Shown: positions 7,617-16,104 of the stretch, piece by piece | How positions within the stretch are numbered: the first letter of the stretch is position 1 | Layout of the letters: each line of letters opens with the position of its first letter | DNA from: Kitasatospora aureofaciens | GTDB taxonomy: Bacteria > Actinomycetota > Actinomycetes > Streptomycetales > Streptomycetaceae | Direction of reading: 5' to 3' | Length of the DNA: 64,000 nucleotides | NCBI RefSeq assembly: GCF_001188955.3 | Contig: NZ_JPRF03000002.1 | Location: 62,001 to 126,000, forward strand | Position numbers and translations under genes: made by a program | The notes under the pieces: generated by a model | Told to the model about the DNA's origin: nothing | Seen by the model: the letters and a program-made list of their open reading frames with translations, nothing else | The model's database searches: none

Positions 7617-10061
7617 GTCCTCGCCGCGCACGCGGGGGTCAGCCGCACGATGGTCTGCCGGGTGCGTATCCGGTGATGTCCTCCCCGCGCAGGCGGGGGT
7701 CAGCCGGGACAGCCATGTCCGACGCCACCCGCGTCCTCGTCCTCCCGCGCAGGCGGGGGTCAGCCGTTCTGGAAGCAGGGCCCCACGGTCGCCAACCCGT
7801 CCTCCCCGCGCAGGCGGGGGTCAGCCGCACTCGATCTGGATCGGGCGCGCCGGGGAGGGGTCCTCCCCGCGCAGGCGGGGGTCAGCCGATGTCGCCCATC
7901 TACAGCCTGACCACGGGTACGTCCTCCCCGCGCCTGCGGGGGTCAGCCGCACTAACTCGCTACCGGCATCTACCGCCGCCGGTCCTCCCCGCGCCTGCGG
8001 GGGCAGCCGCAGGAGAACCAGTGAGCAACCCCGTCGAGCAGGTCCTCCCCGCGCCTGCGGGGGTCAGCCGGTGAGACCGGACAGCGCGTCCGGCACCTCG
8101 GAGTCCTCCCCGCGCCTGCGGGGGTCAGCCGTACCCGGGTCATGCTGAATCTGGCCGACCCGGGTCCTCCCCGCGCCTGCGGGGGTCAGCCGATGTCCAT
8201 GGTTCCCCCCTACGGTGCGATCTTGTCCTCCCCGCGCCTGCGGGGGTCAGCCGGCGCACAGACGGACCGCACCTGGACCTGCCAGGTCCTCCCCGCGCCT
8301 GCGGGGGTCAGCCGAACACGCTGGGCGGCGGGTGTGCCGTAGTAGGGTCCTCCCCGCGCCTGCGGGGGTCAGCCGAACACGCTGGGCGGCGGGTGTGCCG
8401 TAGTAGGGTCCTCCCCGCGCCTGCGGGGGTCAGCCGGCGTCCAGACCGGCGGTCAGGTCCATGTCGAGGTCCTCCCCGCGCCTGCGGGGGTCAGCCGCCG
8501 AGCGGCTGCGCGAGCAGGCCGAGAACGACGGCCTCCCCGCGCCTGCGGGGGTTAGCCGCCAGCCGCCAGGGGCGGTCAGGGTGCGGACCCGTTCTTCCTG
8601 CGCCTGCGGGGGTCAGCCGGGCCAGGACACCGGCACCGGCGGCATCATCAGGTCCTCCCCGCGCCTGCGGGGGTCAGCCGCCTGGCAGCCTGCGGGCCAA
8701 CTCGGACATCCTGTCCTCCCCGCGCCTGCGAGGGTCAGCCGGTCCGCGTCCCACGCGGCGTCGACCCGACGACGTCCTCCCCGTGCCTGCGGGGGTCAGC
8801 CGTCGTCGCACTCGACCGGGTCAGGGCGCTTCGGGTCCTCCCCGCGCCTGCGGGGGTCAGCCGGCCACCCAGTTCGGGTTGTAGTCCTCCCACTTGTCCT
8901 CCCCGCGCCTGCGGGGGTCAGCCGGCGACGACGGTCACGGTCAGCACCGCGCTCAGGTCCTCCCCGCGCCTGCGGGGTCAGCCGTCCGTGGCGGCCGCCC
9001 CGCCGGCCGCCGGGCCGTCCTCCCCGCGCCTGCGGGGGTCAGCCGGTGATGTACTCCCGCATCGACTCCGGGTCGCAGTCCTCCCCGCGCCTGCGGAGGT
9101 CAGCCGATCGTGTTCACGGTGATCGACTTCCCGGAGCGGTCCTCCCCGCGCGGGCGGGGGTCAGCCGACGGGGGCGGCGCTGCACGCGGCGTCGGTGATG
9201 TCCTCTCCGCGCAGGCGGGGGTCAGCCGATCTGGTCCCTTTCGTCCTCCCCGCACCCCGCGGGGGTCAGCCGGCCGCCAGCACGGTGCTCGCCGAGGTGC
9301 TGGAGCCCTCCCCGCACCCGCGGGGTCAGCCGTCGGGGCTCCGCTGCAGCGTCCGACACGGCCAGTCTTCCCCGCACCCGTGGGGGTCAGCCGGAGACCG
9401 TCGCGGGCACGTACGTCGCGCCCAGTTCTCCCCGCGCCTGCGGGGGTCAGCTGGCCCCGACGACGCAGAATCGGGAAACCACAAAGTCCTCCCCGCGCCT
9501 GCGGGGGTCAGCCGGTGTCCATTGCGGTGTCGTCCACCGCCACGAAGTACTCCCCGCGCAGGCGGGGGCCAGCCGTTCAGTGCCAGTTGTTCGCCAGCAC
9601 TGCGGCCGTCCTCCCCGTGCAGGCGGGGGTCAGCCGGTCCGCCAGCTGCGGCAGCTCCGCCGGATCGGGTCCTCCCCGCGCGGGCGGGGGTCAGCCGACG
9701 GGGCGGCGCTGCACGCGGCGTCGGTGATGTCCTCTCCGCGCCCGCGGGGGTCAGCCGAACACCCACACGCCGGGCTGCTCGGGGTCGGTGTCCTCCCCGC
9801 GCAGGCGGGGGTCAGCCCAGCGAGGGTTCCTTACCAGGGAAACCGGAACTGTCCTCCCTGCGCAGGCGGGGGTCAGCCGCTTGTATTCGGGCATCCGAAC
9901 CTCTCGTTTGGTCCTCCCTGCGCAGGCGGGGGTCAGCCGGCGAGCGCGGGGGCGCTGGCGATCCAGATCCGGGTCCTCCCCGCACCCGCGGGGTCAGGCG
10001 CCCTTCCGGCTCCGGTGAGGTGCGAACTCACCGTCCTCCCCGCACCCGCGGGGGTCAGCCG
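7617..10061 (+). CRISPR. CRISPR array 1 (type I-E, about 41 repeats)
   Basis: About 41 repeats of 28-29 nt and mostly 32-nt spacers (61-nt period), starting after leader 1. The repeat begins GTCCTCCCCGCG, has a variable hinge (CAGG, CCTG, CCCG or CGGG) and ends GGGGGTCAGCCG. The hinge changes in blocks: CAGG in repeats 2-5, CCTG in about 6-25, then mixed forms toward the distal end. Spacer 8315-8346 is repeated exactly at 8376-8407. Spacer 9168-9199 recurs at 9698-9728 with one base missing, with the same flanking repeat variants. One spacer is only 14 nt (9229-9242). A decayed repeat near 10093 ends the array. Confidence 0.97.
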
Positions 10062-10375
10062 GGGCCCGGGCGCCATTCTGACGGGCATTCCCGTCTTCCC
10101 CTCACTCGCCCGTCGCCGCCCTGCTCGTCCTCGCGTCGCAGCCCCTTCCGACAAGGGGCGCGATCGCACTCGCGCGCGCGACCAGCTCACTAGGACGACC
10201 TGCACGCCGGTCGACCGGTTGCGGCCCGGCGCGCGCCAGACGGATGGGAACGGCTTCCCCAGGTCACCCAGCACCTTCACCAGCAGGGCTGGCATCCAGT
10301 CACGCCGTGCAGGGAGTCCAGCTCGCTCAGCCGGAGCGTTGGAGAGGATGGCGTTAAGCGGAGCCAGCGGGCCGG
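10062..10375. other. Distal end of array 1 and intergenic DNA
   Basis: This contains the last, ragged repeat-like unit (about 10093-10120) and then DNA with no convincing gene. It is the region downstream of the minus-strand gene that ends at 10376. Confidence 0.5.
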
Positions 10376-12373
10376 TCAGCGGTAACGGAAGAGCTGGTGC
10401 AGGCGCAGGACCTCGGACTGCCAGTGCGCGCGGGCCTCGCGGGTGTCGGCAGGAATCGTCCGGCCCAGGCGACGGGCCAGGCCCTGGTAGAGGGCGGGCG
10501 GGCTGCTGCCGTCCGCGGCAAGCAGCGAGGACAGCAGCGGTTCCTCGGCCGCCGTGCCCGCCTCCACACAGACCAGCACCTCCATCCTGTCGTCCGGGTG
10601 CAAGTCCGGCAGCGCGCTGCCCAGCTGGCGGTGCAGCCGCGACCAGGAGCTGGTGGAACGTTCCCGGGCTGCCTTCTTGAGCGCCCCGGCCACGGCGGCC
10701 GCGACCGAAGCGATCGATCTGGCCGGCAGCCGGGGCGGGCTCGCAGGCGTCTTCTTCTTCGAGCGCTCCGGCCGCTCGGCGGACGCGGTGCGACCCTTGG
10801 CGGGCACCGATGCGGCGTTTCCCTTGCCCTGCGTGACCCGGCCAGTGGCTGCGCCGCGCCCAGCCGTCCCGGCCTCTACCCCGAGTCGAGGCGTCGGAAC
10901 ACCCGCCGCCTTCCTCGGCACCGCCACAGTCTTACCAGCGGTCGCGCCGCGCAGCCGCCTACCGCGCGCCAGCCACAGCTGGGCCTCCTCACGCTGTGCC
11001 GGGGTCACCCGGGCCCCCGCGCTCTTCATCGTGGTGGCCAGCGAGTCCAGCATGTGCAGCATGGTGCGGGGTCCCATACTGGTCCCCAGCCGCCGCAGGT
11101 CGCCGAGGATGTGCCGAACCCTCTGATGCGCGGCCTCAGCCGGATCAACAGCCGTAGGCGGCGGGGACACGGACCTCGCTGAGCGAGGTACAGGGCTGCG
11201 CTCGCGGCTCGCGTTCCGGGCACTGCTCCGGCGCGCGTTCTTAGCGGCAGCCTCACGGGCCTCGGCTTCACGGGCCCACCTCTCCTGACGGCCTTGGTCC
11301 TGGAGGTATGCCTCCGCCTGGGTGGCGATGACGTGGTGCTCCGGGGTCCGGTCCCGAGCCGCATGGGCGTCGACCCAGTTCAGCAGGGCGCGCGCCGCCT
11401 CCCAATCAGAGTCCCGGACGGCTTGGCGCAACTGCCCAAACATCTCCTCGCGTTCCCGGTGATGTTCGACCAGCCACGACTGCGCCTGATCCAGCACCGT
11501 AGTGATCTCCTCGGTGGCGGGACCCCAGTCAGGGCCAGCTGCCTCGAGGTCGCGGCACGCGGACTGGACAGCAACCCGGGAACCGAACTCCATCGCGGCC
11601 TCCAGACGGCGCAGCGCGGGATGCACCCTGTGCGCGCTCTGTGTCTGCTGCCCCTGTGGTGCGGGTGGCCTCCAGACACCCTGCGGAGCGTGGGTACGGC
11701 GGGCAGCGATGATGCGCTCGACGGCCGGCGTGCGGAAGCCGTCTGGCGTCATAGAGCATTCGTCGAGGCCAAACCACTCGGTCTCCCGCGCGAAGGCTTG
11801 TGTGCCGATCCGGACCCGCCTGGCTGTGCCGACGGTGTCGAACCCCACCCGGTGCACGTACCAGCGGTGCACCAGCGTCTCGTCGTCGACCGGCACCGAC
11901 ACGCCAAGGACAGGCTCGACCGCCTCGTCGTCCCACACCGGGGGCACTTCGCTGTCCAGATGCAGGCGCAACCCGCGAGCCTGACGCCCCCACAGGATGT
12001 CTACGGTGGAGCCCAGCGGCGTGCCGTAGCTGATGCTGGCCCGCTGGCGCCGCGCCTTCAGCCAGGCTGCGGCCGCGGACTTCGCGTACAGGTGGTCGGC
12101 ACTGGTCACGTCCCGGGCCCGGCGCTCGCACACATGCAGGCCTGTGGGGTCGGGGAAGTGCGCGAAGTGGCAGACCCGGTCGGTGTAGAGCTTCGTCGTC
12201 AGCTGGGTGCCGCAGCCGCCGAGCAGCAGCCCGCACCAGAAGGTGTCCGCGGCGTGCTGCCGGCGGAAGGCGTCCAGTTCGATTGCTTCAAGGGGCAGGA
12301 GCAGTGGCTCGTCCGACTCCGCGCTGCCCAGCACCGCCGTCTGGATCCGCCGCTTGTCACCCGGCAACGACAA
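10376..12373 (-). CDS. Large CoiA-like protein (zinc-ribbon plus nuclease-like N-terminus)
   Basis: This 665-aa protein has N-terminal features that resemble the competence protein CoiA family. These are a CGLLLGGCG...CHFAHFPDP zinc-ribbon with FAH, a downstream Cys, then HLYAKSAAAAWLKARRQ, which in CoiA-like proteins precedes a PD-(D/E)XK nuclease core; here STVDILWG supplies a candidate acidic residue. The C-terminal 400 residues are Arg/Ala/Ser-rich helical sequence without a recognised domain. The start is TTG at 12373 with a G-run just before it. It is a single gene between CRISPR arrays 1 and 2. Nuclease activity is inferred only from the pattern. Confidence 0.7.
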   Translation of the reverse strand: MSLPGDKRRIQTAVLGSAESDEPLLLPLEAIELDAFRRQHAADTFWCGLLLGGCGTQLTTKLYTDRVCHFAHFPDPTGLHVCERRARDVTSADHLYAKSAAAAWLKARRQRASISYGTPLGSTVDILWGRQARGLRLHLDSEVPPVWDDEAVEPVLGVSVPVDDETLVHRWYVHRVGFDTVGTARRVRIGTQAFARETEWFGLDECSMTPDGFRTPAVERIIAARRTHAPQGVWRPPAPQGQQTQSAHRVHPALRRLEAAMEFGSRVAVQSACRDLEAAGPDWGPATEEITTVLDQAQSWLVEHHREREEMFGQLRQAVRDSDWEAARALLNWVDAHAARDRTPEHHVIATQAEAYLQDQGRQERWAREAEAREAAAKNARRSSARNASRERSPVPRSARSVSPPPTAVDPAEAAHQRVRHILGDLRRLGTSMGPRTMLHMLDSLATTMKSAGARVTPAQREEAQLWLARGRRLRGATAGKTVAVPRKAAGVPTPRLGVEAGTAGRGAATGRVTQGKGNAASVPAKGRTASAERPERSKKKTPASPPRLPARSIASVAAAVAGALKKAARERSTSSWSRLHRQLGSALPDLHPDDRMEVLVCVEAGTAAEEPLLSSLLAADGSSPPALYQGLARRLGRTIPADTREARAHWQSEVLRLHQLFRYR

Positions 12374-12404
12374 CCCCCCAACAGGCGCCTGACCATGGAC
12401 ATCT

Positions 12405-12636
12405 CATCGTGCCACCGACCGGGCTCCCGGGCGGGGTAAATGCCCAGATCGTCCGGCTGACGGCACGCAGGAGTCTCTGGCCGACGCCGACGCTCGGACG
12501 ATGGTCAACCGCGCCGGCGAAAGTACAAGGCGACGTCGGTGGGTGTCTGGCCGGCCAGGAGCACGAGAGGCTCCAGCAGCCCCTCCCTGAGCGCGTCGGT
12601 GCCCTCCGGCTGCGCCTCGGTCAACCGGCACGCGCA
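12405..12636 (-). pseudogene. Remnant of the 225-aa gene found intact at 23214-23891
   Basis: This stretch is clearly homologous to about 23111-23337, covering the last roughly 40 codons of that minus-strand gene and about 100 bp beyond its stop. Shared runs include GGCCGGCCAGGAGCACGAGA and CGACGCTCGGACGATGGTCA. The match stops abruptly near 12636, so the 5' four-fifths of the gene is missing. It lies just before a decayed repeat pair (about 12687-12770) and leader 2, whereas the intact copy lies just after array 6. This suggests that an array-plus-neighbour segment was duplicated and one copy then eroded. Confidence 0.85.
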
Positions 12637-12686
12637 GGTCGTGCTGGAAGCTTATGGGCCGAGAGCAAGGGGGTCCGCTCGCTAGG

Positions 12687-12770
12687 GCACTCCTCGCAGG
12701 TGGGGGCCAGCCGCACTGGCGCCGAGGAGACTGCGCTGCCTCCTCCCCGCAGGTGCAGGGCCATCTGCAG
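12687..12770 (+). CRISPR. Decayed CRISPR repeat pair before leader 2
   Basis: Two degenerate repeat-like units are present. One contains CTCGCAGGTGGGGGCCAGCCG (split as CTCGCAGGTGG, GGGCCAGCCG) and the other CCTCCCCGCAGGTGCAGG; they are about a spacer apart. They look like the distal end of an older array whose body has been lost. Confidence 0.6.
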
Positions 12771-12789
12771 TTTGGACCGTCCGACGAGG

Positions 12790-12911
12790 CCTGCGCCGTG
12801 ACACGATGAAGACCGCACCTTGACACCACAACAATGAACTGCCAATCACATCCCATCTTGCAGCACAGTCAAGAAGTCGCAAAGACCCTCCTGTGTCGCA
12901 GGTCAGGAAGT
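12790..12911 (+). promoter_or_regulatory. CRISPR leader 2
   Basis: It is homologous to leader 1 over its length: CTGCGCC-TGACACGATGAAG, CACCTTGACACCACAACA, then a more diverged middle and GCAGGTCAGGAAG immediately before the first repeat of array 2. The repeat-proximal block reads AAAGACCCTCCTGTGTCGC instead of AAAGGCCCTGCTACGCC, the most diverged of the full leaders. Confidence 0.75.
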
Positions 12912-14511
12912 GTCCTCCCCGCGCCCGCGGGGGTCAGCCGACCATGACCCGACTGACCGAGTACCGCGAGGAGTCCTCCCCGCGCCCGCGGGGGTCAGCC
13001 GGGCACCGCCACCCCGGCGCCGGCGGTGGCTGCGTCCTCCCCGCGCCCGCGGGGGTCAGCCGCCCAGTTGTTCTCCGACAGCGACTTCAAGCAGGTCCTC
13101 CCCGCGCCCGCGGGGGTCAGCCGGCCCGGACCGGGATGGTCCGGGCCTCTGTCGTGTCCTCCCCGCGCCCGCGGGGGTCAGCCGCCGTCGCACGTTCCCG
13201 CGTGGGCGTTCAACAAGTCCTCCCCGCGCCCGCGGGGGTCAGCCGCCGTTCCCGATCGCCGAGGCCGAGACCGCCGAGTCCTCCCCGCGCCCGCGGGGGT
13301 CAGCCGGCGGGCTGCGGCTCTGCCGGCTGGCGGGCGCTGTCCTCTCCGCGCCCGCGGGGGTCAGCCGGTCCGGGCCGCCACGGTTGGGGCGTTGTCGGCG
13401 TCCTCCCCGCGCCCGCGGGGGTCAGCCGCGAAGGGGTACCTACGGTGGTAGCTGCGGGTGGTCCTACCCGCGCCCGCGGGGGTCAGCCGCAGCCGTGACC
13501 ACCATCCCGCCGCCGCCCACCGTCCTCCCCGCGCCCGCGGGGGTCAGCCGTGGGGCAAGGGCCCGCTCACCGCGTCCCAGGTGTCCTCCCCGCGCCCGCG
13601 GGGGTCAGCCGATCGGCGACCAGATCAAGGCCACCCGGGCCCGGTCCTCCCCGCGCCCGCGGGGGTCAGCCGCAGCGGTGTGGGGGGCGGGGCGGCCGGT
13701 CAGCGTCCTCCCCGCGCCCGCGGGGGTCAGCCGCTCTCGACCCTCCTCCCCAGCCGCTACAACATCTCCTCCCCGCACCTGCGGGGGTCAGCCGGTCCGC
13801 CAGGTCCGCACCCGCTCGGCCGCCGCCTCCTCCCCGCACCTGCGGGGGTCAGCCGCTCGCCCAGACGGTCGCTCCGGCTGTCGAAAACTGCTCCCCTGCG
13901 CAGTCGGGGGTCAGCCGTAGCCCGCCGCCGCGGTCAAGGCGCCGCTCGCGTCCTCCCCGCGCAGGCGGGGGTCAGCCGAGCGGGCAGACTGGCCCGTACC
14001 GGCCCAAGAGGTCCTCCCCGCGCCCGCAGGGGTCAGCTGTCGGCAACGGGTGAAACGAGGGCCACGGACGGCGGATCAAAAGCGGGTCACTGCGAGTGAA
14101 ACACTCCTCCCCGCACCTGCGGGGGTCAGCCGACGCTCAGCGCGGTGCTCCGCATGGCCCAGCACTCCTCCCCGCACCTGCGGGGGTCAGCCGTTCGAGG
14201 TCCACGCAGAAGGGCGCAGTGGGTAGTCCTCCCCGGGGCAGCGTCCTCCCCGCGCCCGCAGAGGTCAGCCGGGCATCGACGACCACAGCCAGGTCGTCAT
14301 CAAGTCCTCCCCGCACTCGCGGGGGTCAGCCGACGGTTGACGACGCGCCGCGCCGCCAAAGAGTCCTCCCCGCGCGAGCGGGGGTCAGCCGCGGAAACGG
14401 CGGAGGAGCTTCGCCGAGCCGAAGTCCTCCCCGCGCAGGCGGGGGCAGCCGACGTGGTGGTACTGCACCGGCTGTCGTCACGGGTCCTCCCCCGCACGCG
14501 GGGGTCAGCCG
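12912..14511 (+). CRISPR. CRISPR array 2 (type I-E, about 26 repeats)
   Basis: About 26 repeats with a 61-nt period. The leader-proximal fourteen almost all have the CCCG hinge (GTCCTCCCCGCGCCCGCGG) and are nearly identical. From about 13765 on the repeats diverge (CACCTGCGG, CAGTCGG). Near 14039-14104 the spacing breaks: 65 nt separate two repeats and a repeat seems lost. At 14226-14243 a truncated repeat is fused to the next. The order fresh to decayed fits growth at the leader end. Confidence 0.97.
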
Positions 14512-14637
14512 GGGGACGCGAATGTGTATCACCGTCCGCGGTTCGGCTCTTTTGCCCGTACCTGCCCGGGGGCGTCAGTGCCCCGAACTGCCTGTGTGGG
14601 AGAGTACGACGCGATCATGAATCCTGGGGGTGGATCA

Positions 14638-15357
14638 GTGCGCACACGTCATCGCGCGGTGGTTGGGGTCGTTCTGGCGGTTCTCGGAGTGTCAGCCTGC
14701 TCCGCCGACCCGCAGGGCAGACCGGCGACCGGCGCGGCCTCCGACCGGACGCATCCTCAGGCTCGACTACGCGAAGGCCTGCTGACCCTGGACCGGCTCC
14801 CCCAGGGGTTCCAGTTGAACACGGCGGACGTCAACTCGACGACGACCGGTGCTCCGCATACCCCGTCCGCAGTTTCCATCGCGTCGATGCCGTGCTCCGA
14901 ACTCGGTGTCGAGTCCTTCATGACGGCTCACGCTCACCCCGTGGAGGACGCGGCGGTGGGGGTTGAACGGACGCCGGTCGGCGACGACGATATGGGTTGG
15001 TTCGGCCAGGAGTCGCTCGACCGGTACGCGCCCGGACAGGCGGCCGAGGTGATGGCCGCCATCCGTGGAGTCGCCGGGCGCTGCGCTTCCTCCACCGACA
15101 CGCTGGCGGACGGCACACCGCTGAGGGATACCGCGTCCGTCACGGCGGCCGGGGTCGCGGCCGATGACAGCCTGCTGCTCCACCTCACGTCGGCCTTTCC
15201 TGACGGCGGGCAGCAGTTCGTCAACGAAACCGCTTTCGTCCGCATGGGCGATGTGATCCTCATGGTGCAGCACGTCGTCGAGGACCATCCGTCGTCGGAC
15301 ACGGAAACCGTTCTCTCGGCGGCGATGACGGCGTACCGCTCGACCGCTGGCGGCTGA
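14638..15357 (+). CDS. Predicted secreted lipoprotein of unknown function
   Basis: The product is 239 aa from the GTG at 14638, with GGGGGTGG as a close upstream ribosome-binding site. An in-frame ATG at 14617 would add 7 residues. The N-terminus RTRHRAVVGVVLAVLGVSAC is a lipoprotein signal: basic start, hydrophobic core and lipobox VSAC with Cys21. The mature part has no domain I recognise; it resembles small actinobacterial cell-surface lipoproteins (sensor-like LppX/PknH-type folds are possible, not shown). It lies alone between CRISPR arrays and is probably cargo rather than part of the immune system. Confidence 0.8.
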   Translation: MRTRHRAVVGVVLAVLGVSACSADPQGRPATGAASDRTHPQARLREGLLTLDRLPQGFQLNTADVNSTTTGAPHTPSAVSIASMPCSELGVESFMTAHAHPVEDAAVGVERTPVGDDDMGWFGQESLDRYAPGQAAEVMAAIRGVAGRCASSTDTLADGTPLRDTASVTAAGVAADDSLLLHLTSAFPDGGQQFVNETAFVRMGDVILMVQHVVEDHPSSDTETVLSAAMTAYRSTAGG

Positions 15358-15528
15358 CGCCGCGCCCTTCAGTCCTCCATGCCGGGGCGCCCCAGAGCGG
15401 GAACCAGCGGGACAGGTCCGGTTCGATACGAAGATCGCTCTTGAGCATGTTGGAGATCTCGATCTCCAGAGCGTTGTTCCGCTTCCCTGCCCACGCTGTT
15501 TACACATCGGGTAGAAGGTGCCGCAGAA

Positions 15529-15925
15529 GTCCTCCCCGCACCCGCGGGGGGCCAGTCGCGCTGGCCAAGGCCGCCCACGAGGTCATTGCCCTCCACCTCG
15601 CACATGCGGGGGTCAGCCGACGACCACCGCCTTCAACACTGGCGGCGCGCTGTCCTCCCCGCGCAGGCGGGGGTCAGCCCCGGCCGTGGGCGTCGTGACG
15701 CGGGAGCGCGCCGTCCTTCCCGCGCGGGCGGGGGTCAGCCGTCCCCGAACTACGTGCAGGGCGCCGTGGGCTGGTCCTCCCCGCGCAGGCGGGGGGTCAG
15801 CCGAGCTGCCCGGACTGGGAGTTGGTGCAGATGTAGTCCTCCCCGCGCCCGCGGGGGCAGCCGAGGCCGGCACTCTCCAGGTGCCCGAGGTGGGTGTCCT
15901 CCCCGCGCCACTGCGGTTGTGTCCA
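15529..15925 (+). CRISPR. Small decayed CRISPR array without a clear leader
   Basis: About seven repeat units at irregular spacing: 15529, about 15590 (CCACCTCGCACATGCGGGGG), 15652, 15712, 15774, 15837 and a broken one near 15896. Repeat ends vary (CCAGTCG, TCAGCCC, CAGCCG) and the hinge is CAGG, CGGG or CCCG. No conserved leader precedes it, only GGTGCCGCAGAA, which faintly resembles the repeat-proximal leader block. It is probably a leaderless relic. Confidence 0.85.
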
Positions 15926-15970
15926 GGGCCTCGCTGGCGGGGCGAGTCCTCCGCGCAGCCGGACGACGTC

Positions 15971-16104
15971 GCCTTTGGCGTGGCACGATGAGACACGGTT
16001 CCTTGACAGCACAACAGCACAACAGCACACCCGCCGTCACGGCCCGCCGTGTGCAGCCAAGTCAAGAAACGGCAAAGGCCCCGCTGCGCCGCAGGTCGGA
16101 AAGT
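15971..16104 (+). promoter_or_regulatory. CRISPR leader 3
   Basis: Homologous to leaders 1, 2 and 5 but slightly longer, because ACAGCACAACAGCACAACA contains a duplicated CACAACAG unit. It keeps GGCACGATGAGA, TTGACA, AAGTCAAGAAACGGCAAAGG and CGCCGCAGGTCGGAAAG before array 3. Confidence 0.75.
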
